Assembly: GCA_028279345.1 (NCBI GenBank)
Contig: JANQNY010000003.1
Coordinates: forward strand, 16,374-80,373
Reading direction: 5' to 3'
From: Geminicoccaceae bacterium
Lineage (GTDB): Bacteria; Pseudomonadota; Alphaproteobacteria; Geminicoccales; Geminicoccaceae
DNA: 64,000 nucleotides
In this document: piece after piece, positions 1-8,902 of the stretch
Layout: every line of letters begins with the position of its first letter
Numbering within the stretch: the stretch's first letter is position 1
Translations under genes and position numbers: made by a program
Notes under the pieces: model-generated
The model's database searches: none
Seen by the model: the letters and a program-made list of their open reading frames with translations, nothing else
Told to the model about the DNA's origin: nothing

Positions 1-347
1 CGGAAACCGCACCGTTCAGTCCCGCGTGGAAGGGCACGCAGAGCACGGTCGCACGCGCACTGCGCCTCATCGAGGAGGGGGTGCTCGATCATGGCAGTGT
101 CGGTGACCTCGCGGGCAGCCTCGGCATCGGCCCCCGGCACCTTGCGCGTCTCTTCAGGCGCCATGTCGGCGCATCGCCCACGCGAACCGCGAAGACAATG
201 CGCCTCCAGCGCGCCAAGCGTCTGCTCAATGGAAGCGACCTCGCGATTACCGACATCGCCTTCCAGTCGGGGTTCAGATCGGTCCGACGCTTCAACGCGG
301 CATTCTCTGAGCTCTACGGCCGATCGCCTTCTTCGCTGCGGAGATGA
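1..347 (+). CDS. Ada-type AraC-family regulator, C-terminal part (cut by window start)
   Basis: This is the end of a gene that begins before the window. The open frame runs from base 3 without a start; the GTG at 81 is internal. It opens with the ETAPFSPAW segment that follows the CRP motif in Ada proteins and then carries an AraC-type helix-turn-helix (GDLAGSLGIGPRHLARLF, then ITDIAFQSGFRSVRRFNAAF, the second helix pair). In the Ada family the missing N-terminus holds the Zn-bound cysteine that accepts methyl groups from phosphotriesters and turns the protein into an activator of alkylation-repair genes. The stop overlaps the start of the next gene (ATGA), so the two are translationally coupled. 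E. coli Ada fuses this half with a methyltransferase; here the two are separate, as in the adaA/adaB arrangement of Bacillus. The identity is well supported; the N-terminal half cannot be seen. Confidence 0.85.
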   Translation, partial: ETAPFSPAWKGTQSTVARALRLIEEGVLDHGSVGDLAGSLGIGPRHLARLFRRHVGASPTRTAKTMRLQRAKRLLNGSDLAITDIAFQSGFRSVRRFNAAFSELYGRSPSSLRR

Positions 348-874
348 GTGAGCGCATGGCCGAGGCGCCGATGTCGTACACGACGATGGAAAGCCCTGTC
401 GGCGAGCTTCTGCTGGCGGGCGACGAGCAAGCGCTGTGCCTGGTGAGCTTTCCGTCGGGCCAACAGGTCGTCCGGCCAGGACGCGATTGGATCCGCTCCG
501 AGCAACCCTTCGCGGCTGCGACCTCGCAACTGTCAGCGTTCTTCGGAGGTGAATTGGAGACGTTCGACCTCCTGCTCAAGCCTGACGGTACGGCGTTTCA
601 GAAGCGCGTCTGGCGTGCGCTGTGCAAGATCCCCTATGGCGAGACCCGGAGCTATGGATGGTTGGCCCGGGAGATCGGTTTGCCCAACGCCAGCCGTGCG
701 GTCGGTGCGGCGAACGGCGCCAACCCGTTGCCCATCGTTGTGCCATGCCACCGGGTGATCGGCGCCAACGGCTCGCTCACCGGCTTCGGTGGCGGCATCG
801 AAGTGAAGCGGTTCTTGCTCGACCTGGAGGCACGCAACGCGAGCGCATCGACGCGGGGCACGCGACTATTGTGA
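344..874 (+). CDS. ogt: Methylated-DNA--protein-cysteine methyltransferase (O6-alkylguanine repair)
   Basis: A 176-residue suicide enzyme that moves the methyl group from O6-methylguanine or O4-methylthymine in DNA to its own cysteine. The active site PCHRVIG lies near residue 137, preceded by the DNA-binding segment (FQKRVWRALCKIPYGETRSYGWLAREIG, split here by description: helix, then the Arg-finger region) and followed by TGFGGG. Length matches Ogt/AdaB proteins. The start chosen is the ATG overlapping the stop of the Ada regulator; internal ATGs at codons 5 and 10 could also serve. Coupling to the regulator points to induction by alkylation damage, with the activator turning on its own operon. 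Whether it should be called ogt or adaB depends on naming taste; the activity is clear. Confidence 0.93.
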   Translation: MSERMAEAPMSYTTMESPVGELLLAGDEQALCLVSFPSGQQVVRPGRDWIRSEQPFAAATSQLSAFFGGELETFDLLLKPDGTAFQKRVWRALCKIPYGETRSYGWLAREIGLPNASRAVGAANGANPLPIVVPCHRVIGANGSLTGFGGGIEVKRFLLDLEARNASASTRGTRLL

Positions 875-908
875 GCGAGATGGCCTGCGCGAGCGGAGCC
901 TGCCGGGG

Positions 909-2252
909 CTAGGTCGCGGCCTTGCTACCGAACGCAACGACGCGCCGCGTCTTGCCGTCGTCGAGAATGGTACACCCTGCCTTCTTGAGCGGCTCGACGA
1001 TCGACGGGCGCAGCGATGCGCCGCCGACGGTGTAGGGGCACGCCACGAAGAAGGTCCCTACTCTGCTGATCCACCGACCCAGGCCCGCGATCGCCTGGGG
1101 CTCGGCGCCGTTGAGCTGAATGTTGAGATAGTCGATTGCATCCAGCCCCAATTCGGAGAAGATCGTCGCGAGCGACTTGGTTTCCAAGACGGCACCCGTG
1201 GGCCCGCCGCGCTCGGTTGCTACCAGGCTGTGACCCATACCGACTTCATGGCGCAAGAAGTGCTGACCGAGGCCGTCAACATCGCTTATAGCCGCGCGTA
1301 CCGGCTTCACCCGATCGCTCAAACCATTCTCCGCAATGTTGCGTTCGAGTAGTTCGAAGTTGTCATCTGCGATCTCGATAGCGATCACCCGACATGCTGG
1401 CCCCATGGCGTCCGCCATGGCGATCGCCTTGCAGCCGATATAGCAGCCGGCGTCCACGGCAACTTGTGCGTGTGCGGGAAAGTGAAACGAGCCGGGATGA
1501 CTCAAATACTTCAGATACCTTTGTTGAACGAGCACGCCCATTTTGTACTCGACAGGGCCCCAGTCGGCGGGCAAGCGGTCTTTCACGACTTCAAACAGTG
1601 CTTCGTCACGCGGAGAAATTCTGCCGTGATCGTAGAACACGCGGCCGCCTGGCAATCTGGCATAGGCAAGTCCGTCTGCGGTAACCCCACAAACGAGTTC
1701 AAGGGGTGGCGGGCCATCGGTGCGACGAAGCAGCCGCGGGAGCCTGTCTGAAACGAGGCGCAGACGCGCAGCCAGCTGCTCGTCCGAGAGATCAGGAAAT
1801 CCACGCGGAAGCCTAATCGGCGTTGTTGCATGCTCCGATGACGAAACGCCGCGATCCGACGATGCCGACGCGTTCTCGATCGCCGGCAGCAGAAACTTGA
1901 GCGTGTCCGAAAGACTCTCACCACGAATCCGAGATAGGCGACGAAGCCGCAACCGCACGGCTGGTTCCAGGTTTATCGTTCGGCGCTGGAGCTGTGGAAG
2001 TGCATCCACAACACTGCGGACGCGTGCAGCCAGTTCCTCATCCGACCGTTCGGGAAAACTCGCTCGCAGCCGTATCCGCTTCGCACCGTGCTCAGGCCGT
2101 AATTCACCCGGGTCCGGCGTGGCCGCAGCATCTTCGATAGCTGGGAGCAAGAATGTCAAAGTATCTCCGATCTTCTCGCTGCGTAGCCGTGACAATTGAC
2201 GCAGCCGTGAGTTAACGACCGGATCGATGTGGATGGATCGATGCTTTTTCAT
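909..2252 (-). CDS. FkbM-family methyltransferase with two tandem RHH-like N-terminal repeats
   Basis: A 447-residue protein. The C-terminal half (about residues 250-430) is a SAM-dependent methyltransferase of the FkbM type: VAVDAGCYIG is the SAM-binding loop, followed by VIAIEIADDNFELLERNI, and IDYLNIQLNGAEPQAI is the FkbM-typical strand with N in place of the usual D. The N-terminal part is two direct repeats of 86 residues (about 5-90 and 91-176), 47 of 86 positions identical by my count, with no gaps. Each repeat starts with a short strand (SIHIDP / TINLEP), then two helices, a pattern resembling ribbon-helix-helix DNA-binding domains. I chose the ATG at 2252 because GGAG stands 6 bases upstream; the longer frame from 2282 has no ribosome site. 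FkbM enzymes usually methylate sugar or polyketide hydroxyls; the substrate here is unknown. No operon partner is seen. Confidence 0.75.
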   Translation of the reverse strand: MKKHRSIHIDPVVNSRLRQLSRLRSEKIGDTLTFLLPAIEDAAATPDPGELRPEHGAKRIRLRASFPERSDEELAARVRSVVDALPQLQRRTINLEPAVRLRLRRLSRIRGESLSDTLKFLLPAIENASASSDRGVSSSEHATTPIRLPRGFPDLSDEQLAARLRLVSDRLPRLLRRTDGPPPLELVCGVTADGLAYARLPGGRVFYDHGRISPRDEALFEVVKDRLPADWGPVEYKMGVLVQQRYLKYLSHPGSFHFPAHAQVAVDAGCYIGCKAIAMADAMGPACRVIAIEIADDNFELLERNIAENGLSDRVKPVRAAISDVDGLGQHFLRHEVGMGHSLVATERGGPTGAVLETKSLATIFSELGLDAIDYLNIQLNGAEPQAIAGLGRWISRVGTFFVACPYTVGGASLRPSIVEPLKKAGCTILDDGKTRRVVAFGSKAAT

Positions 2253-2557
2253 TCCAACTCCAATCCAGATACTCCACTGCATGCGTTAGCGATTGCAAGC
2301 GCTCCAGGTCGGGGTTTGCCCTCGATTGGGGCCATAGCTGACACACCACCCGAGTGGACGTGTGGCGCCTACATGCGACACGCTCCCTTCTTGCAGCCTT
2401 GAGCCTCAGCATTGCATGCCTAAGGGCGCACCTCGAACGGCCGAAAATGACGGTCGTAAGGGCCAGCCATGCGGAGGTCGAAGCGGTGACCGGGGCTGCG
2501 ATCGCGCGCGAACTCGGCTAGCTTGGTGCCATCGCACTCCCAGTGAGGTCATGGCCG

Positions 2558-3535
2558 ATGCGCATCGAGCAGGTGAGCCCGCACGCCTACGCGGTCGTCG
2601 CCGAGAAGAACCGCCTGTGCGACGCGAATTCGGGTCTGGTTGCCGCCGGCCCCGGCCTCGTCATCGATACGCAGTCCGACCTGGGCCACGCCCGCGAATT
2701 GCAGGATCTCATCGCCGAGGTGTTCGCGAGACCGCCTGGCCTGGTCGTCAACACACACGAGGACCTGGACCATGTGTTCGGCAACCAGCTCTTCGACGGC
2801 GCCGAGATCATCGGCCATCGCTCGCTCCCTGAGCGGCTCCCGCACGCCGCCGACCCCAAGCGTATGGCGCGGACCGTCGGCTACACCAAGCAGCCGATCA
2901 CCGGCCGCGTCTTCCGCTGGCTCGCGCCGGGCGCATTCGCCGCGGTTGAGCAGCTCGGCGGTGACTACGACTTCGCCGGCATCCGGCTCGTACCACCGAC
3001 GCGGCTCGTGGATGATCGCTTCTCACTGAATCTCGACGGCTTCGCGGTCGAACTCATCCATGTCGGCCCGGCGCATCAAGAAGGCGACCTGCTCGTGCAT
3101 CTGCCGGCGGAGCGCGTCGTCTTTGCTGGCGATATCGTCTTTCGCGAGTGCACGCCGATCGGCTGGCGGGGCACGTTCGACGACTGGCGGCACGCGCTCG
3201 CCGCCATCGACAAGCTGGCGCCCGAGGTGATCGTTCCCGGCCATGGGCCAGTCGGACGCACGGATGCGACGGGTGACGTGCGGGCGTACCTGGACCACGT
3301 CGAGAACGCTGCCCGCGCGCTTTACGATGAAGGCGTTCCGGCGCTGGAGGCGGCGATGCGGATCGACATCACGCCGTTCGCGCACTGGAGCGTGCCCGCG
3401 CGACTCTACCCCAACGTCGAGCGAGCCTATCGCGGCTTCCGCGGCGACCCGCCGGACAAGCCCTGGAACTTCTTCAAGCTCTTCAACGGCATGTACCGCT
3501 TGGCGCAAGCTCGCGGGCTGCCGCTCGAGTTCTAA
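2558..3535 (+). CDS. MBL-fold metallo-hydrolase
   Basis: A 325-residue metallo-beta-lactamase-fold hydrolase. The first metal motif reads NTHEDLDHVFGN, that is H-x-D-x-D-H, with Asp in the place of the second His of the classical HxHxDH; further ligand-type residues sit in IIGHRS, HVGPAHQEGDLLVHLP, FAGDIVF and VIVPGHGPVG. Substrate is unknown; such proteins act on thioesters, lactones or sulfur compounds. The start at the ATG (2558) is preferred because GAGG lies 9 bases before it and because the GTG at 2543 overlaps that site. The last four bases overlap the end of the convergent GNAT gene. The 275 bases upstream hold no gene I can support. Confidence 0.85.
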   Translation: MRIEQVSPHAYAVVAEKNRLCDANSGLVAAGPGLVIDTQSDLGHARELQDLIAEVFARPPGLVVNTHEDLDHVFGNQLFDGAEIIGHRSLPERLPHAADPKRMARTVGYTKQPITGRVFRWLAPGAFAAVEQLGGDYDFAGIRLVPPTRLVDDRFSLNLDGFAVELIHVGPAHQEGDLLVHLPAERVVFAGDIVFRECTPIGWRGTFDDWRHALAAIDKLAPEVIVPGHGPVGRTDATGDVRAYLDHVENAARALYDEGVPALEAAMRIDITPFAHWSVPARLYPNVERAYRGFRGDPPDKPWNFFKLFNGMYRLAQARGLPLEF

Positions 3536-4044
3536 GGGTCGCTGGTCGTCAGCACCGGCAGTTCGGCCCAACAAATCGTGGTGTACGTGATGGGTTCGCC
3601 CCGCAGGGTTTCTACCCTGACGGGACCAGGCTCGCCGCCGAGGCGACGGTAGAAGTCGATCGCTCGCCTATGGTCGCTCACCACACTCAGCGACGCCGTC
3701 GTCTCACCATCGGCTAGAAGCCGATCGAACGCAACCGCCAGCAAGCGTCGACCGATCCCCTGAGACCGGTAGCGAGGATGGACATGCAAACTTTCGACGT
3801 AGGGAGCGGTGCGGCGTTGGACCAGGATGAACCCCAAGATCGCCTCGTCATGGGCGACGAGCACGAAGTCCCGGCCAGCAAGCGGCTGCTCGCGCCAGCG
3901 GACCGCCATGTCCCGATCGAGCCGCTCGTCGAGAGCCGCCGCCGTGACGAACGGCGCATAGGCGTCGCGCCAGCTCGCAGCATGGACCGCGGCGATCGAG
4001 GGGCGATCCGTTTGGACAGCGTCACGGATCAACACGATCTCCAC
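3532..4044 (-). CDS. GNAT-family N-acetyltransferase
   Basis: A 170-residue acetyltransferase with the GNAT fold. The acetyl-CoA loop is seen as RSQGIGRRLL after the strand YVESLHVHP, and a terminal AIDFYRRLGGE motif is typical of the family. The N-terminal segment (AVHAASWRDAYAPF) resembles the subfamily that includes many uncharacterised small-molecule acetyltransferases. The substrate cannot be told from sequence. The gene converges on the MBL hydrolase with a four-base overlap of stop regions, so it is separately transcribed. Confidence 0.85.
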   Translation of the reverse strand: MEIVLIRDAVQTDRPSIAAVHAASWRDAYAPFVTAAALDERLDRDMAVRWREQPLAGRDFVLVAHDEAILGFILVQRRTAPYVESLHVHPRYRSQGIGRRLLAVAFDRLLADGETTASLSVVSDHRRAIDFYRRLGGEPGPVRVETLRGEPITYTTICWAELPVLTTSDP

Positions 4045-4199
4045 CTCTCACCGTGCGCCGGCTCCGACAACCACAGGGCCCGGCGTCATGCGGCGATGTG
4101 ATCGATGACGCGGAGCATGCGGAAACGACCATAGGCCAATCGTCGAGCTACGTCCCCTGCGCGACGCAACTAGCCTGCGTTTGGAACCGCGGAGCAACC

Positions 4200-4910
4200 G
4201 TGCCCCTCGACCTCCTCTTCGTCGCGTTGACCCTCGGCATCGCCTCATCGGTGCATTGCGTCGCCATGTGCGGCGGCATCTCGGCGGCGCTTGCCAACGC
4301 GGCGCCGCGGACGGTCCGTGCGAGCCCGTGGCGGTTGGGGCTGCATCTGGCGGCCGTTCATGGCGGGCGGATCGCGAGCTACGCCACGGCCGGCGCTGTC
4401 GCCGGGCTGCTCGGTGCCGGCGCGGTCGCCGCCATCGCCCAACCGGATGCGCTCGTCGTTCTGCGCTATCTCGCCGCCGCCTTCCTCATCGCCATCGGCT
4501 TCACGATCGCCGGCTGGCTGCCGCTTACCGACCGGCTGGGCACGTGGGCGATGCCGCTATGGGCAAAGGTGCAGCCGGCGATCCGCCGCCTCGCGCCCGG
4601 CGGGCCCGGATCGGTGCTCTACGGCCTCGTCTGGGGCTGGCTTCCGTGCGGCATGGTCTACACGACGCTCTTCTACGCGGTGTTCGCCGCCTCGGCCTGG
4701 GGCGGTGCTGTTGTGATGCTCGCCTTCGGCCTCGGGACCGTGCCGGCGCTCTTGGCGCTGGGCCTTGCCGCCGGCCACGTGCGCTTGGCACCGGCGCACG
4801 CCTCCTGGCTCAGGCAAGTGCTCGGGGCCGGCACCGTCGCGCTCGCGCTCCTGAGCGTCTGGCTCGGCGGACCCGACGGCCCCTTCTGCGCGCCGGCGAT
4901 GGCGCCCTAG
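4200..4910 (+). CDS. TauE/UreH-type (DsbD-like) membrane protein, sulfite exporter family
   Basis: A 236-residue polytopic membrane protein. It starts with a hydrophobic helix that carries HCVAMCGGISAAL, the His-Cys-x3-CGG signature of the UreH/DsbD_2 domain (DUF13 group), followed by about five further membrane helices; a second Cys motif is WLPCGMVYTTLFYA. Relatives occur with cytochrome oxidase or copper-handling genes and are thought to carry metal or reducing equivalents across the membrane. The GTG at 4200 is chosen because GGAG sits 5 bases upstream and the membrane domain begins right there; the longer frame from 4053 adds a non-membrane stretch without homology. No neighbour indicates its partner. 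Confidence 0.75.
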   Translation: MPLDLLFVALTLGIASSVHCVAMCGGISAALANAAPRTVRASPWRLGLHLAAVHGGRIASYATAGAVAGLLGAGAVAAIAQPDALVVLRYLAAAFLIAIGFTIAGWLPLTDRLGTWAMPLWAKVQPAIRRLAPGGPGSVLYGLVWGWLPCGMVYTTLFYAVFAASAWGGAVVMLAFGLGTVPALLALGLAAGHVRLAPAHASWLRQVLGAGTVALALLSVWLGGPDGPFCAPAMAP

Positions 4911-4950
4911 TCTGCCATCGGGTGCTGCGGCTTGCCGCATCGCCTGGCGG

Positions 4951-6246
4951 TCAGGCCGCCTCGGCGGTTTCGCTCACATCGGCGCGAAGCCGTTCCTTCG
5001 CGGCGCGGGTGATGTCCCAGCGGACCTCGCCGGCATCGGTGGTCTTGGTCCACGGCCAGCAGATGAGCTTGAAACCGTCTTCCGTGAGCTCGTCCATGCG
5101 GACGACCGGCACCGGCTCGCGAAGCACCTTCGGATGCTCCTTTAGCGCCTCGATCATCGTCTGCTCCGCCTGTTCGACGGTAACGTCTCCCTTCACGTCG
5201 AAGGTGAGGTCGAGCCGCTTGGTATCGGCCGCGGTGCTGTTGGTGATCACGCTCGACCAAACCGAGTTGTTGGGGACGATGAGCTTGGAGTTGTCGAATG
5301 TCGTGATGTGCGTGCTGAACAGCGTCACCCGGTCGACCGTGCCGGTCACGCCAGCGGCGGTGATCGCGTCTCCCACGTCGAACGGATGCTGCGTCATGAT
5401 GAGGAGACCGGACGCGAAGTTCGACAGGGTGTTCTGGAGCGCAAAGCCGATGACGAAGCCGGCAGCGCCCAAAGCCGCAACCAGTGGTGTCACGTCGATG
5501 CCCAGCGCCGAGAGGCCGATGAGGGCGCCGATGATGAAGATCACGCGGCGTGACCAACGGACGATGAAGCGTCGGAGCAACTTCGAGCCGGTGCCTGCGA
5601 CGCGGAAGAAGGCGGCAAAAATCCAGCTCAGGATGACGCCGGCCAGATAGGCGGCGATGATCACGGCAGCGAAGATGCCGACGCGCTGCGCGAGGGCCAA
5701 GCCGCCCTCCTCCGACATGGCCCAGGCGCGCACCTGCCCCCAAGCGGCCACCGGGTCCGTCCAGTCCACATTGATGTCGGTCACGGAGCGGGCGTACTGC
5801 TTGTGCGGCTCAGGATCACCGCCCTTGGACGCGTAGTCGGCAACGACAACCTCGAACCGCTCGACGAGCGCCGAGCGTTGCGCCAGGAGTTCGCCGGCAC
5901 GCTCGGCGAGTTGCTCCGGATCGGCGCCCTCGACCACGGGGCCGACGAGCGCCGAGGCTGGTGGTTCCTGGCCCGCTTCCTCCGCCGCTTCGATGGCCGA
6001 TATCTTGCGCAGTTGAAGCTGGATGAGGCCGAGTTCCGTGTCGGTCTCCTGGATGAGCTGTTCCCAGCGCGCGAGTTCGTTCTCGAGCTGAGTGACATTG
6101 AGCGGACGGACCAGAATGCTCAGCGCGGCGGGCTCAATCTCGGGCGCGTCGGCGCTAATCGCTGCCGAGGGGTCGGGACCATCCTGCGCCACAGCCGTCA
6201 AGGGCAATGCAAGCAGTATCAAGGCGAGGGCGCAAACAACGCGCAT
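4951..6246 (-). CDS. MscS-family mechanosensitive channel
   Basis: A 431-residue small-conductance mechanosensitive channel. A signal peptide (MRVVCALALILLALPLTAVAQ) leads into a periplasmic region of about 150 residues rich in coiled-coil character (LENELARWEQLIQETDTELG), then three membrane helices. The pore helix is recognisable as AALGAAGFVIGFALQNTLSN and is followed by the beta domain start HPFDVGDAI and KLIVPNNSVW. MscS channels open on membrane tension and release solutes during hypo-osmotic shock. The ATG at 6246 is preferred because GGAGGT lies 8 bases upstream and the signal peptide begins there. Upstream on the same strand lies a candidate structured RNA ending in a terminator (6371-6497), which could be an independent sRNA or a leader. 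Confidence 0.88.
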   Translation of the reverse strand: MRVVCALALILLALPLTAVAQDGPDPSAAISADAPEIEPAALSILVRPLNVTQLENELARWEQLIQETDTELGLIQLQLRKISAIEAAEEAGQEPPASALVGPVVEGADPEQLAERAGELLAQRSALVERFEVVVADYASKGGDPEPHKQYARSVTDINVDWTDPVAAWGQVRAWAMSEEGGLALAQRVGIFAAVIIAAYLAGVILSWIFAAFFRVAGTGSKLLRRFIVRWSRRVIFIIGALIGLSALGIDVTPLVAALGAAGFVIGFALQNTLSNFASGLLIMTQHPFDVGDAITAAGVTGTVDRVTLFSTHITTFDNSKLIVPNNSVWSSVITNSTAADTKRLDLTFDVKGDVTVEQAEQTMIEALKEHPKVLREPVPVVRMDELTEDGFKLICWPWTKTTDAGEVRWDITRAAKERLRADVSETAEAA

Positions 6247-6370
6247 CGCTGTGACCTCCAATGAGTTGCAGCGCGCGTCCTTTCCCATAGCTGACTCTAA
6301 GGTACAATGCCCCTGGTGCAGCGGCTCGGCGCGCACTCACCCGCGCGGCGCGAACGGTTGGCGATAGGCC

Positions 6371-6399
6371 AAAAAAAAGCCGGGTCATAGAGACCCGGC
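6371..6399 (-). terminator. Rho-independent terminator
   Basis: Perfect 8-bp stem GCCGGGTC/GACCCGGC with a 5-base loop, followed on the minus strand by eight T. It would end minus-strand transcripts coming from about 6500, before mscS. Confidence 0.88.
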
Positions 6400-6497
6400 G
6401 AGCTTGATCAGGGAGGCACTGGGTGCGAAGCAGAACTCCGCTTGCCGGCAAGCCGGCTCGAGCAAGGCTCGAAACAAGCGCCCCAGCGCGCTTGCTG
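6371..6497 (-). ncRNA. Candidate structured small RNA or mscS leader
   Basis: No open frame is convincing here, yet the minus strand shows a compact series of hairpins: a 7-bp stem CAAGCGC/GCGCTTG (6475-6494), TCGAGC/GCTCGA with a 3-base loop (6458-6472), GCTTG-CCGG-CAAGC (6440-6453), and a strong terminator (6371-6399). A promoter-like pair (CTTGCA, 17 bases, TATGTT) lies at 6504-6532, which would place the start near 6497, exactly before the first stem. The transcript would be about 127 nt. It could be a free sRNA or, if the terminator is read through, a leader of mscS at 6246. This is inference from sequence; I do not recognise the family. Confidence 0.5.
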
Positions 6498-6532
6498 CAA
6501 TGCAACATATAGGCTGCGTCGGTGGATGCAAG
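6493..6532 (-). promoter_or_regulatory. Putative minus-strand promoter overlapped by a CTGC-N3-GCAA dyad
   Basis: The minus strand carries CTTGCA (6527-6532), a 17-base spacer and TATGTT (6504-6509). An imperfect dyad TGCTGCA-A-TGCAACA (6493-6507) covers the -10 and start region, the place a repressor would use. Its core, CTGC-AAT-GCAA, resembles the CTGC-N3/4-GCAG target described for PhaR, the PHB-responsive repressor of Paracoccus. The link to PhaR is inference. Confidence 0.4.
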
Positions 6533-6633
6533 CCCTTTCGTGCCGAAAACTGAGGCACGGTTGTCACACCTCCGTGTCAAACGGCGCGAGAAGCGGCAAC
6601 GCTTTGGCTGCTCTTGTTTTTTGTCGTTGCCCG

Positions 6634-6662
6634 CTTGACGCCTCTGCGGCGTTGCCTACGTA
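6634..6662 (+). promoter_or_regulatory. Putative groESL promoter
   Basis: CTTGAC at 6634-6639, 17-base spacer, TACGTA at 6657-6662, just before the CIRCE element. The -35 fits both the housekeeping and the heat-shock (CTTG) type of alphaproteobacterial promoters. Confidence 0.5.
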
Positions 6663-6666
6663 CGCG

Positions 6667-6693
6667 TTGGCACTCATGCAGGGCGAGTGCTAA
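6667..6693 (+). promoter_or_regulatory. CIRCE operator (HrcA binding site)
   Basis: Inverted repeat TTGGCACTC-N9-GAGTGCTAA, one base different from the consensus TTAGCACTC-N9-GAGTGCTAA. It lies 45 bases before groES. CIRCE is bound by the repressor HrcA, which releases the operon after heat stress when GroEL is titrated. Confidence 0.92.
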
Positions 6694-6738
6694 CAAAGCC
6701 GTGCAACCATTCCTTACTACGCCTAAATGGAGGTCATC

Positions 6739-7053
6739 ATGGGTTTTCGACCCTTGCACGACCGCGTGCTCGTCCGGCGCATCGACGCCGAAGAGAAGTC
6801 CGCGGGTGGCATCATCATCCCCGACACCGCCAAGGAGAAGCCGCAGCAGGGCGAGGTGATCTCGGTCGGCCCCGGCGCGCGCGACGACCAGGGCAACCTC
6901 ATCACGCCGGACGTCAAGGCGGGCGACATCATCCTGTTCGGCAAGTGGTCCGGCACCGAGGTGAAGATCGACGGCGAGGAGCTGTTGATCATGAAGGAGA
7001 GCGACATCTTCGGCATCATCGAAGGTGGCTCCACCGCGCAGAAGGCTGCCTGA
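6739..7053 (+). CDS. groES: Co-chaperonin GroES
   Basis: A 104-residue co-chaperonin that caps the GroEL ring during ATP-driven protein folding in the cytoplasm. It begins [16 protein letters not shown], carries the mobile loop segment ([17 protein letters not shown]) and the dome/roof part, and ends normally. The ATG at 6739 is the start: a clear GGAGGT stands 3 to 9 bases upstream, and the ATG at 6727 lies just ahead of that ribosome site. groEL follows 48 bases later, and a CIRCE operator controls the pair. Confidence 0.97.
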   Translation: MGFRPLHDRVLVRRIDAEEKSAGGIIIPDTAKEKPQQGEVISVGPGARDDQGNLITPDVKAGDIILFGKWSGTEVKIDGEELLIMKESDIFGIIEGGSTAQKAA

Positions 7054-7092
7054 TTCGGACCCTGGTCCGCTCAACCGATGATTGAAGGATAG

Positions 7093-8745
<1,653 letters not shown>

Positions 8746-8767
8746 TCGTCCACGCACGATTGGCAAG

Positions 8768-8806
8768 ACGAGCGGCGGGGCCCCTGGGCTCCGCCGTTCT
8801 CGTTTG
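8768..8806 (+). terminator. Probable groESL terminator hairpin
   Basis: A long imperfect stem (ACGAGCGGCGG... pairing with ...CCGCCGTTCTCGT) with a CCTG loop, followed by TTTG. It begins 23 bases after the groEL stop. The short T tract makes it weaker than the classical type. Confidence 0.6.
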
Positions 8807-8902
8807 CACCACTCGCGCAGGGGTTGTGCGAACACGAACTGGTCGCGTATGACGCAAACCGGTTTAATGAGGGGCATGGCGGACGACACGGAGCGTCGCT
8901 TC

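Noticed and set aside
2448..2522. A 24-codon frame before the MBL hydrolase gene
   Set aside because: Short, without a ribosome site, and not similar to any leader peptide I know.
4181..5650. Plus-strand frame of 489 codons across the membrane protein gene and mscS
   Set aside because: Overlaps two clear genes on both strands and encodes an Arg-rich sequence without homology.
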